From an uncultured Planctomycetales bacterium (GTDB lineage: Bacteria > Planctomycetota > Planctomycetia > Isosphaerales > Isosphaeraceae), in the NCBI GenBank assembly GCA_903926465.1, contig CAIYJE010000041.1:1-60464 (forward strand): a stretch of 60,464 bases of DNA, read 5' to 3'. Shown here one piece after another: positions 8,387 to 16,571 of the stretch. How positions within the stretch are numbered: the stretch's first letter is position 1; each line of letters begins with the position of its first letter. A program made the translations under genes and the position numbers. The notes under the pieces were generated by a model. The model was not told where the DNA came from. It made no database searches and saw only the letters and a list, made by a program, of their open reading frames with translations.

Positions 8387-9304
8387 ATGAATCGATCGGA
8401 AGATTTTAAGAATTCACGAGCTTGGCCAGTTTCTGGTCTTGCCGTTATTGCCATGGCCCCCCCGGGTTCAATTCGAGAGGTTGGCAATGCCCTGATCATG
8501 CGCGGAGATATTCCTGAATTTCACACGCATCACCTGCCGGCATATTCCGTTGCGTTCCACCTCAAAGGGGCTGCCAAAGTCGAGTGGAAGCGCGGGGCGA
8601 AATATCGAGAATTTACGTCCAAACCGGGCACGTTCTCGGTTGTGAGTGGAGACGGTCTCAACGCATTTCGCTGCGTTGGGATGGTGGAGACCTTGAACCT
8701 TGCCATCACTCCCGACCAGCTTGCCAGGATTGCCGAGCGTGAAGGCTTGCCCGCACCAGATTCGCTCGTATTAACGGAGACCCATGAAGATTTCAGTCGC
8801 GAAATCAATCTTCTGGGTCAGTCGTTTGCATCTTTACTGCTTTCGCCGCACACCACCAGCGTCCTTTATGCAGAGACCCTCTGGACCCAGATCACACTCC
8901 AGTTGCTCTGGAAGTACTCGTCACTCCCGAATCAGGGCGAGGCCCCTTACGAACGCCTTTCCGATGCCCGGATCAGGCGTGTGATAGACTACCTGCAAGA
9001 CGCTCTGGGCCAGGAAATCCGCCTGACCGAACTGGCGGGGATGGTCGATTTGAGCCCCAGTCACTTTCTGACCGCGTTCAAAAAAGGGACCGGAAAAACC
9101 CCGTATCGGTACCTCACGGAACTTCGGATGTCTCGGGCCTGTGAATTACTGCGCAATCCGCATAACTCAATTCTGGGTGTAGCCTTGGCGGTCGGGTTCT
9201 CATCTCAGAGCCATTTTACAAGCACATTCACGCGGTTTATGAAAGTCACGCCATCAAGCTACCGCACCGAGGTTCTGGGACTGCGGAGCGATGATCCGGG
9301 ATGA
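8387..9304 (+). CDS. AraC-family transcriptional regulator
   Basis: A 305-residue protein. The N-terminal 190 residues form a ligand-sensing region containing an HTHHLPAY stretch typical of cupin-like sensor domains. The C-terminal 100 residues carry two helix-turn-helix motifs: IRLTELAGMVDLSPSHF and ILGVALAVGFSSQSHF, followed by the AraC signature ending FMKVTPSSYR. It probably activates or represses a nearby gene in response to a small molecule. The catabolic run on the opposite strand ends 431 bases away, but its promoter end is far off, so a direct link is not shown. The start at 8387 is a choice; the frame is open upstream to 8303. Confidence 0.85.
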   Translation: MNRSEDFKNSRAWPVSGLAVIAMAPPGSIREVGNALIMRGDIPEFHTHHLPAYSVAFHLKGAAKVEWKRGAKYREFTSKPGTFSVVSGDGLNAFRCVGMVETLNLAITPDQLARIAEREGLPAPDSLVLTETHEDFSREINLLGQSFASLLLSPHTTSVLYAETLWTQITLQLLWKYSSLPNQGEAPYERLSDARIRRVIDYLQDALGQEIRLTELAGMVDLSPSHFLTAFKKGTGKTPYRYLTELRMSRACELLRNPHNSILGVALAVGFSSQSHFTSTFTRFMKVTPSSYRTEVLGLRSDDPG

Positions 9305-9735
9305 AATCAGCCACACGCGTGGTGATTCAGATTCTTGCGCCCCGGACCATTCCTGGATCAGCTGTGATCCGGGAATCCTGGTAACCTTTCCGCCGAATTC
9401 CGTTTGTAAACCAGCTTGTCGGACGATCCGCTCTGGAACTGTTGAAAACGCGGGACTCAGGCTTGCGGGCGGGCGAACCACCGGGTGAGCCAGACCCGTA
9501 CGCGGCGCGGTGGTTCAAAGTTGGATTCCCAGCGGATTCCCGGCGGATCGTGGCCAACCTCCTTGCCTTGGCTTGACGTTTGTCCGGCTCTCCGGAAGCC
9601 TTATTCTCTTTGAAGCGGTTGACTACCTGGCGTGAGGCCGATTGAAAGTCCGCTCCCGGAAGCGGAAAATCCCGGCTCACGGAATTCCGCGGAGTGGTTA
9701 CGAATCCTGAAAGATCGCCTGGAGCGGTCTCAGGC
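9305..9735. other. Intergenic between convergent genes, no gene seen
   Basis: This 431-base gap lies between the 3' ends of the AraC gene and the E2 gene. I see no conserved reading frame or clear hairpin with a T-run. Short frames on both strands here lack coding bias. Confidence 0.5.
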
Positions 9736-10980
9736 TCAGGCCGAGGGCCTGTCCTCAATCAGCCAGGCTGGCGGTTGTGTCATGCGGGTGGCCAGATCCT
9801 GCAAAAACTTGGCGGCCGGTGCGCCATCGAGCACCCGGTGATCGAACGTCAGGCTTAATGTGATCTGATGCTCTGGGGCGAACGCGCCATCATCGCGAAT
9901 GATCAGCTCGCGGCGGATCGCACCCAGGCCCAGAATGGCGGTCTGACCGTCGTGCAACACCGGCGTGAACGCATCAATCCCAAATGCGCCCAGGTTCGTG
10001 AGCGTGAACACTGCGCGCGTGGAATCAGCCGCGCTTAACCGACCGGCCTGGGCACGCCCGATAGCTGCCCTGGTTCGCCCCGCCAGATCCGTGAGCGAAA
10101 GCTGTTCCACAGCCGGGATCACCGGCACCAGCAGGCCGTCTGGGGTATCCACCGCAAACCCAATCGCTAGTGGTTCCACGCCCGGCGAGATCAGGCGGTC
10201 CTCACCACCGGGCGTGCGCTCCCACCGGCTGGCCACCAGTGGGTGCCGCCTGAGCGCGGCTGCACTCAAATTCATGATCATGTCTTGATAGCTGGGGGTC
10301 ACGCTCGCTTTGCCCCGAGCTTTGATCTCTTCCCGCAGCCGCACCAGGGCGGTCACGGTGGCCCTGGTGGTAAGCGTGACCGGCACCGTTTGTTGCTGGC
10401 TGGCTGCCAGACGCTCGGCGATCAACCGTCGACGCGGCGGGATCGGTTGCGAACCGACCTGGTGGCCCACGCCAACGCTGGCCGCCGCGGCACGCACGTC
10501 TTGCTCGCGCACGCGGCCGGAGGTCCCCTGCCCGGTCAGCGTTTTCCAGTTCACGCCCAGTTCCTGGGCCACCCGGCGGGCCCGGGGGCTGGCCACCACG
10601 GCCATGGGTGGCTCAGAGGCTAGTTCCAGGTTCGGGATCCCGTGGTCCACCGGCGTGGCGGCCATTGGCACCACAGGTACAACCTGGTCCACGGCCGGCT
10701 CGCGTGCACCCGCACCCGTGGAAGGTGGCACGTCTCCTGGGGCCAGCAGGTAGCCGATCACGGCCCCTACGTTCACCACGCTTCCGCGCGCCGGGGCATG
10801 GGCTGGAATGTGCAGAATGCCGGCATCGACCGATTCGATTTCCTGGACCGACTTCTCGCCTTCGAGTTCAAACAGCGGGTCGCCGATCCGGACCTGGTCA
10901 CCGTCTTGCTTGAGCCAGCCGATGAACGTGCCCTGCTCCATCGACCAGCCCAGCCTTGGAATCACAATTTCAAGAGCCAT
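9736..10980 (-). CDS. 2-oxoacid dehydrogenase E2 (dihydrolipoyl acyltransferase)
   Basis: A 414-residue E2. An N-terminal lipoyl domain (1-80) has the lipoyl-lysine segment ELEGEKSVQEIES with K43 as the expected modified residue. A peripheral-subunit-binding domain follows at about 133-168 (ASPRARRVAQELGVNW to GRVREQDV), then an acyltransferase domain ending with the catalytic DHRVLDG motif (His near 381). It transfers the acyl group formed by E1 to coenzyme A. The start at 10980 gives four bases between the E1 stop and this ATG, so the two subunits are made from one message. No E3 lipoamide dehydrogenase is in the window and must be supplied from elsewhere. Substrate (pyruvate, acetoin or branched-chain oxoacid) cannot be fixed from sequence. 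Confidence 0.9.
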   Translation of the reverse strand: MALEIVIPRLGWSMEQGTFIGWLKQDGDQVRIGDPLFELEGEKSVQEIESVDAGILHIPAHAPARGSVVNVGAVIGYLLAPGDVPPSTGAGAREPAVDQVVPVVPMAATPVDHGIPNLELASEPPMAVVASPRARRVAQELGVNWKTLTGQGTSGRVREQDVRAAAASVGVGHQVGSQPIPPRRRLIAERLAASQQQTVPVTLTTRATVTALVRLREEIKARGKASVTPSYQDMIMNLSAAALRRHPLVASRWERTPGGEDRLISPGVEPLAIGFAVDTPDGLLVPVIPAVEQLSLTDLAGRTRAAIGRAQAGRLSAADSTRAVFTLTNLGAFGIDAFTPVLHDGQTAILGLGAIRRELIIRDDGAFAPEHQITLSLTFDHRVLDGAPAAKFLQDLATRMTQPPAWLIEDRPSA

Positions 10981-10984
10981 GGAA

Positions 10985-12973
10985 TCATTCTCGAACAAGG
11001 GAGCGGATGGCCTGGGTGATCATCGGTCGATTGGGAACCACGGCCGCCTCTAACGACGGGCTGTAGGGGGTGGGTGAGAACACCCCGGTCACCCGGCGGA
11101 TGGGGGCATCGAGGTTGTCGAACCCGTGTTCGGCCACCTGGGCGGCCACTTCGGCGGCCAGGCCGCACGAGGCTGGCGGTTCGTCAACAATGAGCAACCG
11201 CCCGGTTTTCTGGACCGATTGCAGGATGGTGGCAACGTCCAGCGGAACCACGGTGCGTGGGTCGATCAGTTCCACCGAGATCCCGTCGGCTTCCAGCTCC
11301 GCACAGGACTCCAGCACCAGCGAGACCATTCGGGCGAGGGCAACCACCGTCACGTCGGTCCCTTCACGCACCACGGCGGCCTGGCCGAACGGGATCTCGT
11401 AGGCCGCTTCCGGCACGGGCCCCTTGTGCTGGAGGATTTCTCGGTGTTCCAGGAACAGAACCGGGTCGTTGCACCTTAACGCGTGCGTTAGTAGCCCCTT
11501 GGCGTCTCTGGCGTTGGACGGAACCACAACCTTGAGCCCTGACACCTGGCCGAACAGGCCGTAATAACTGCCTGAGTGGTGCGTGGCGGCCGAGTGGCCA
11601 ATGCCAATACAGCCGCGCATCAGGACGGGCATCGGGAGCCGGCCGCTGGACATGTAGCCCATCTTGGCAATTTGGTTGATGATCTCGCCCACGGCGTCGA
11701 GCAAGAAATCGGCGAACATGAAATCGACCACCGGCCGGGTGCCGGTCATGGCGGCACCGCCGGCCAGCCCCACAAAGCCACGTTCGGCAATGGGAGTATC
11801 GCACAGCCGCACGGGTCCGTACGTTTCGTACAGCCCCAGGGTGGTCTGGAAGTTGCCGCCCCGTTTGCCGATCCCCTCACCCATCACGAAGATGGCCGGG
11901 TTAGCCGCCATTTCACCAGCCAGGGCTTCCAGCGTGGCCTGGGCAAACGATCGCAAGCGTTCCGTTTCCAGGGGGGGCTCGGCAGGCGGAACGGCCGGCC
12001 CCGCGGCGTAAACGTGGGTGGTGGCGGTGCTGGGGTCAGGCACCGGGCTGGCTTCGGCAAACTCACGTGCTTCAGCCACAAGCGTTTTCACGTCTTCATC
12101 CATCGAATCGAGTACGGCTTCGCTCACGCCGTACTCCTGAATGAGCTCTTCACGCCAGCTTGCAATCGGACAGCGCTCTTTCCAGCGATTGACCTCATCG
12201 CGGGTGCGATAGGTGAAATCGCCCATCCCCTCGGCATGGGCGCGGGTGCGGTAGGTTTTGCATTCGATCAGGGTGGGGCCTTCGCCGGCCCGGGCGCGCG
12301 CCACCGCTTGGGCCGCGGCCGCATACACGGCCGCCACGTCATTGCCGTCAACCGCCACGCCCGGCATGCCGTAGGCCGCGGCCCGGCTGGCAACCTCGGG
12401 GTTGCCAGCCGCGTATGAGAAGGGGACCTCGGTGGCGTACTGGTTGTTCTCGCAAATGAACAGCACCGGCAGCTTCCAGATGCTGGCCAGGTTGAGCCCT
12501 TCATGGAACGCGCCATTGTTGGTGGCACCGTCACCGAAGAACGCGGCCGAGACCCGGCCGGTGCCCATGAGCTTGCTGCTGTAGCCGCCGCCGCAGGCTT
12601 GCAGGATGCAGGGCCCCACAATGCCGCTGGTCCCCATCATACCGATCTCGGGAGAGAACAGGTGCATGGACCCGCCGCGCCCGCGTGAACAGCCGGTCGA
12701 TCGACCGAACAGTTCGGCCATCAGCTCGCGGGGCGGCATCCCCTTGGCCAGGGCGTGGCCGTGGCCGCGATGGGTGCTGAACACGGTGTCCTTGGGGCCC
12801 AGGTGGGCGCACACGCCGCTGGCCACCGCCTCTTGGCCCACGTAGGTGTGGCAGGCGCCATGAATCAGGCCGCGCTGGTGGCACCGCGCCAGTTCTTCCT
12901 CGGTCTGGCGGATCACCACCATGGTCCGGTAAAGCGCCAGGCGGTCATCGTTGCTGGAAAGATTGTCGGACAT
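10985..12973 (-). CDS. Fused E1 alpha-beta of a thiamine-diphosphate 2-oxoacid dehydrogenase
   Basis: A 662-residue single chain combining both E1 subunits. The alpha half (1-320) has CHTYVGQEAV, GRGGSMH and the thiamine-diphosphate motif GDGATNNGAF (about 147-156) ending in ENN. A Pro/Ala-rich linker leads to the beta half (335-662) with GEGIGKRGGNFQ, ERGFVGLAGGAA and a transketolase C-terminal domain (LIDPRTVVPLD). It decarboxylates a 2-oxoacid and loads the acyl group on the E2 encoded next. The ATG at 12973 is preceded by AGGA at a suitable distance; a GTG six bases earlier is also possible. The most similar organisation I know is in pyruvate/acetoin/branched-chain E1 proteins, where alpha and beta are usually separate genes. 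Confidence 0.9.
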   Translation of the reverse strand: MSDNLSSNDDRLALYRTMVVIRQTEEELARCHQRGLIHGACHTYVGQEAVASGVCAHLGPKDTVFSTHRGHGHALAKGMPPRELMAELFGRSTGCSRGRGGSMHLFSPEIGMMGTSGIVGPCILQACGGGYSSKLMGTGRVSAAFFGDGATNNGAFHEGLNLASIWKLPVLFICENNQYATEVPFSYAAGNPEVASRAAAYGMPGVAVDGNDVAAVYAAAAQAVARARAGEGPTLIECKTYRTRAHAEGMGDFTYRTRDEVNRWKERCPIASWREELIQEYGVSEAVLDSMDEDVKTLVAEAREFAEASPVPDPSTATTHVYAAGPAVPPAEPPLETERLRSFAQATLEALAGEMAANPAIFVMGEGIGKRGGNFQTTLGLYETYGPVRLCDTPIAERGFVGLAGGAAMTGTRPVVDFMFADFLLDAVGEIINQIAKMGYMSSGRLPMPVLMRGCIGIGHSAATHHSGSYYGLFGQVSGLKVVVPSNARDAKGLLTHALRCNDPVLFLEHREILQHKGPVPEAAYEIPFGQAAVVREGTDVTVVALARMVSLVLESCAELEADGISVELIDPRTVVPLDVATILQSVQKTGRLLIVDEPPASCGLAAEVAAQVAEHGFDNLDAPIRRVTGVFSPTPYSPSLEAAVVPNRPMITQAIRSLVRE

Positions 12974-13037
12974 CGGCACATCCTGGACACGTGTGGAGAC
13001 GATGATTCAAGAGATCCAAATCGGCCCTGGGTTTTCA

Positions 13038-13070
13038 CTTGTGCCACGGCTCTGAGAGCAGTGGCACAAG
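13038..13070. promoter_or_regulatory. Strong hairpin between SDR and E1 genes
   Basis: Ten-base perfect arms (CTTGTGCCAC at 13038-13047 and GTGGCACAAG at 13061-13070) enclose a 13-base loop that can itself pair (GCTC/GAGC). It lies in the 131-base gap between the SDR stop and the E1 start. There is no T-run, so an mRNA processing or stabilising element, a weak attenuator, or a dispersed palindrome are all possible. Confidence 0.5.
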
Positions 13071-13104
13071 CTGAAATGGTAATCATCGGCGTTGCGAATC
13101 TGGT

Positions 13105-13899
13105 TCATGTTCCGATGGTTCCGCCGGCGTTCATGGCCAGGTTGCCGCCATCCATGGGGATGAGTGCGCCCGTGATCCAGTCCGACGCGTCGGACGCCAG
13201 CAGCACCATGAGCCCCTGAATGTCGGTGGGTCGGCCCAGCCGACCGCGCGGGATTCCGCTGAGCCAGCGCCCCTCAATGGTGGGGTCGGCGGCCATCCGC
13301 GCCTCCAGGCTGGCGTTAACTACCTGGGCCGGCAAGATGGCGTTCACGCGTACCCCGCGTCTCGACCACTCGGTGGAGAGTTCGCGGGTCATCTGGACCA
13401 CGGCTCCCATGGCCATGCTGTAGGCCAGGTGTCCACGTCCCAGCGCGGTCTGGCTGGCCAGTGAGCCAATGTTGACAATGCTGCCTCGGCCAACGGCCAG
13501 CATGCGACGCCCCGCCTGCTGGCACATGGCCAGCCGGCCAAACACCAGGTTCTGGAACACCTGCTGGACCTGTTCCGGGGTCAGCTCTTCGGGGCGGCCC
13601 AGAATCCCCTCGCCCGCAATGTTCGCCAGAAAGTCGATCCGGCCAAACGCACGGTCGATCTGGTGGAACAGGTCGTTCACCAGGTTCGGTTGAGAGACGT
13701 CGCACGTGTGTGAGACGGCCTTGGGGCCCAGTGTGCGCACCTCGGCCGCTGTCTGTTCCAGGCCCTTGGCGTTGATGTCGAGCAGTACCAGATCGGCCCC
13801 ATGCTCGGCCAGGGCCAGGGCGGTGGCCCGACCCAGGCCGCCTGCGGCGCCAGAAACCACCGCCACGCGACCGTTCAAATCAAACCGATTGGCTGCCAT
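13105..13899 (-). CDS. Short-chain dehydrogenase/reductase lacking the usual catalytic lysine
   Basis: A 264-residue SDR-fold protein. The nucleotide-binding loop SGAAGGLG lies at about 14-21, with the NIGS stretch carrying the active-site serine region and the C-terminal GALIPMDGG segment typical of SDRs. The YxxxK motif reads YSMAM, so Tyr is present but the lysine position is methionine. AGGAG lies about ten bases upstream of the ATG at 13899, which supports this start over the longer frame to 13962. In this operon an SDR would be expected to oxidise a hydroxyl of a sugar acid. The missing lysine makes normal catalysis doubtful; it could be a degenerate or binding-only member. Confidence 0.8.
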   Translation of the reverse strand: MAANRFDLNGRVAVVSGAAGGLGRATALALAEHGADLVLLDINAKGLEQTAAEVRTLGPKAVSHTCDVSQPNLVNDLFHQIDRAFGRIDFLANIAGEGILGRPEELTPEQVQQVFQNLVFGRLAMCQQAGRRMLAVGRGSIVNIGSLASQTALGRGHLAYSMAMGAVVQMTRELSTEWSRRGVRVNAILPAQVVNASLEARMAADPTIEGRWLSGIPRGRLGRPTDIQGLMVLLASDASDWITGALIPMDGGNLAMNAGGTIGT

Positions 13900-13954
13900 G
13901 GAACAACTCCTGTCCGAACTTGAGCGTGGGAACAGAGGGACACGCTGGATTGAC

Positions 13955-15532
13955 TCAGGCACCGCCCTGCCACATTTTGACCAGTTCGGGCCACTGCTTG
14001 GTATAGAACACCAGCCCTGCCAGGCCCAGATAAAACGAGGCGCATAGCAACAAACCTAGCGTATGGTACCAGCGTGGTCGGATCGGACGCGGCAGCAGCG
14101 TATGGTTGATCCACAAAAGCTGGAGCGCGGTCACGCCAATGGCCAGGTTATTGATGTTGGCAATAACAATGGTCATCAGCTTGGGGGTTGAGAAGAAGTA
14201 GGCGCAGGTGAACGACCACAGCACATAGGCTGCTAGAATGGAGTAGTAGATGTACTTGACCTGGTCGGCACGCAGGCTGCCACGCACTCGCGCACTGGCG
14301 GTCCAGATGGCGTCGGTCCAGCGGCGGCTGAAGTCATCCACAATGGACATCTGGCTGGGTAGCATCACGGCAATGCCGGTTAGCAGGGCCGCAAGCCAGA
14401 GAAAATGGCTGAAGCTGGGGCTCAGGCCGGGTGCGTGCCGCATACCGTCAGCCGTGATCAGGGCCTGGGCCCACTCCATCCGGCCAGTGGCCTGGTACAG
14501 CTCGGAATGAGGGGCAAACTGCATCGAGAGCAGGGCCGGCAGCGCCATGCCCATGAAGCAGCCGGGCGCCCACACTAGCACTTGGTCGGTCATGATATAC
14601 CGCCACCAGCCGCTCCAGCGTTTGAGGTTCTCAGTCGTCATCGGGAAGACCTTGCCCACGTGGCTCAGCTTCACATCTTTGCCGCCCACGGCGCTGGGGA
14701 TGGCTCCCACCAGGCTGCCCATGCCCCAGCCCTTGTCACGCACGAAGTTGCTGTAGGTTGAGTTTGAAAGGCCGCCGCCGCCCGCGTAGCCGGCAAACGC
14801 ACCCAGTACGGCAATATTGGCCAGCGCAATCATCGGCCACTCGCCATGCTCAAGGTAATAGGTGCCCACGTTCACCACGGTATCGGCCCCTTGCGGGTTG
14901 GTGCTGGGCACGTTGCCGAACTGGAGGAACCCGCTGAACACGCTCCACCAGTTCCAGGGGCTCACCATGGTCAGGCCGATCGCGAGGCAGAACCCCAGCA
15001 CCAGGAACACCTTGGCGGTCATCACGGTTTGCAGCATGTTGTACACCTTGCCGCCCAGCAGCACCGGTACGGTCACGCCGAACAGGCAGGCGAACGCCAG
15101 CATGCGCACCAGGTTCCGGTCTTGCTCGCCAGGCGGCCGGTCCAGAATTTGGGCCGCAATAATGGCCGCGCCATGCGTGGACAGGCCGGGGATCAGAGCA
15201 CTGGCGTTTAACACCAACATCAGGCTCGCCCAGAAGGCCGTGCCCGGCCACTTGCGCATGAAGCCGGTGAAAACCGGCTCACCGCAGTACAGGGCATAGC
15301 GCCCGCATTCCAGGTTGTAAAACACCTGGAGCACAATGGCCACGGTGGCAATCCACATCAGCCCGCCGCCATACCGCGCGGTGACTTCGGGACCAAACAG
15401 CCATTCACCGCCGCCAATCTGGATCCCCATCATCACAATGCCGGGGCCAACGTACGAGGGCCAGTGCCGCCAGGAGAGCGGCTGGGGTTCGGGCAGGTCG
15501 CCGTGGTCCCAGGCGGGGATTGATGGTGTCAT
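13955..15532 (-). CDS. Nramp-fold membrane transporter without the metal-binding motifs
   Basis: A 525-residue protein with about eleven membrane helices, starting with a PSYVGPGIVMMGIQIGGGEW segment that aligns with helix 1 of Nramp transporters. True Nramp metal carriers have DPGN there and an MPH motif in helix 6. Here the first reads IGGGEW and the helix-6 candidate reads GYAGGGGLSN, so manganese or iron transport is unlikely. Its place inside a run of sugar- or hydroxy-acid enzymes suggests uptake of an organic substrate. It starts 55 bases upstream of the SDR start in the direction of reading, consistent with one transcript. Databases usually label such proteins as divalent-metal transporters, which may be misleading. 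Confidence 0.75.
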   Translation of the reverse strand: MTPSIPAWDHGDLPEPQPLSWRHWPSYVGPGIVMMGIQIGGGEWLFGPEVTARYGGGLMWIATVAIVLQVFYNLECGRYALYCGEPVFTGFMRKWPGTAFWASLMLVLNASALIPGLSTHGAAIIAAQILDRPPGEQDRNLVRMLAFACLFGVTVPVLLGGKVYNMLQTVMTAKVFLVLGFCLAIGLTMVSPWNWWSVFSGFLQFGNVPSTNPQGADTVVNVGTYYLEHGEWPMIALANIAVLGAFAGYAGGGGLSNSTYSNFVRDKGWGMGSLVGAIPSAVGGKDVKLSHVGKVFPMTTENLKRWSGWWRYIMTDQVLVWAPGCFMGMALPALLSMQFAPHSELYQATGRMEWAQALITADGMRHAPGLSPSFSHFLWLAALLTGIAVMLPSQMSIVDDFSRRWTDAIWTASARVRGSLRADQVKYIYYSILAAYVLWSFTCAYFFSTPKLMTIVIANINNLAIGVTALQLLWINHTLLPRPIRPRWYHTLGLLLCASFYLGLAGLVFYTKQWPELVKMWQGGA

Positions 15533-15655
15533 GGCAGGTGCCAGCCGTGGAGAGGGTGGAGAGGAAGGACCGCGTTAGATCTTTATGCCATTTTGAAGCT
15601 GGGGCGTGGGTTTCTGTTTGTGCGGCAGACGGTTTACCTGGTTCCCGTTTTGGGA

Positions 15656-15677
15656 TGCAGGCCAGAGGCGGCCTGCA
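15656..15677. terminator. Short perfect hairpin downstream of the hydrolase gene
   Basis: Arms TGCAGGCC and GGCCTGCA pair perfectly around a six-base loop. The site lies in the 181-base gap after the hydrolase stop on the minus strand. No T-run follows, so it may slow or end transcription only partly. Confidence 0.3.
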
Positions 15678-15713
15678 CCACAAAAGCGGAGACGTCAATC
15701 CACCGGAAATCAC

Positions 15714-16520
15714 TCAGTGGGCTTCGGCCACCACGGGGTTGGTCAGGGTGCCGATCTTCTCAATCTCAATGGAAACGGTATCGCCGGGCTGCAAGAATAC
15801 CGGGGGCTTGCGCGCGCCACCCACGCCGTGGGGGGTGCCGGTCAAGATGACCGTGCCGGCGGCCAGCTTGGTGCTGCCGCTGAGGAACTCGATCAGGGTG
15901 GGCACGTCGAAAATCATGTCGTTGGTGTTCCAGTCTTGCATCACCTGGCCGTTGAGCACCGTTTTGATGGCCAGCGCGTTGGGGTTCGGGATCTCGTCGG
16001 CCGTGGTGATCACCGGGCCCAGCGGGCAGAACGTGGCAAAGGTTTTGCCCCGGCACCACTGGGTGCCGCCGTACTTCATTTGCCAGTCACGGGCACTGAC
16101 GTCATTGGCGCAGGTGTAGCCCAGCACGTAGGACAGTGCCTCGTCTCGCTTGACGTTGTAACAGGGCTTGCCAATGATCACCGCCAGTTCGCACTCATAA
16201 TCCACGCTGTCGCTGGTGAGCGTGCGGGGCAAGATGATCGGCTTGCCAGGGTCTTGAAGCGTGCCGCTATTCTTCATGAATACCACGGGGAACTCGGGGA
16301 TGGGCTGACCCCCTTCGGCGGCATGCTTGCGGTAATTCAGGCCAATGCAGATGATGTCACGCGGCTCGATGGGGGCCAGCAGTTCGTGGACGTCGGCCGG
16401 TTTGCCAGTGTCATGGTGCTTGCCCAGCAGTTCCCCTTCGACCAGGGTGACCTTGCCGTCCGCGTGTTGTGCACCCAGATGAACATGACCCGATTTGTCT
16501 TGATAACGTAAGAGCTTCAT
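15714..16520 (-). CDS. Fumarylacetoacetate hydrolase-family protein
   Basis: A 268-residue protein of the FAH family, which cleaves C-C bonds in 2,4-dioxo acids or acts as a decarboxylase/isomerase. Recognisable are IGLNYRKHAAE, the metal-site acidic cluster DYECELAVIIG near 109-119 and the stretch GYTCANDVSARDWQ, plus TGTPHGVGG near the C-terminus. Family members in sugar catabolism (for example 2,4-diketo-3-deoxy-fuconate or -rhamnonate hydrolases) split the dioxo acid to pyruvate plus a second acid. The flanking dehydrogenases fit such a route, but the exact substrate is inference. The ATG at 16520 starts directly with the family's usual MKLLRY-type beginning. Confidence 0.85.
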   Translation of the reverse strand: MKLLRYQDKSGHVHLGAQHADGKVTLVEGELLGKHHDTGKPADVHELLAPIEPRDIICIGLNYRKHAAEGGQPIPEFPVVFMKNSGTLQDPGKPIILPRTLTSDSVDYECELAVIIGKPCYNVKRDEALSYVLGYTCANDVSARDWQMKYGGTQWCRGKTFATFCPLGPVITTADEIPNPNALAIKTVLNGQVMQDWNTNDMIFDVPTLIEFLSGSTKLAAGTVILTGTPHGVGGARKPPVFLQPGDTVSIEIEKIGTLTNPVVAEAH

Positions 16521-16571
16521 GGCTCGCTCGATCTCTACAGAGAGGGTTGATGAAGAAGGGACAGATGCGGC

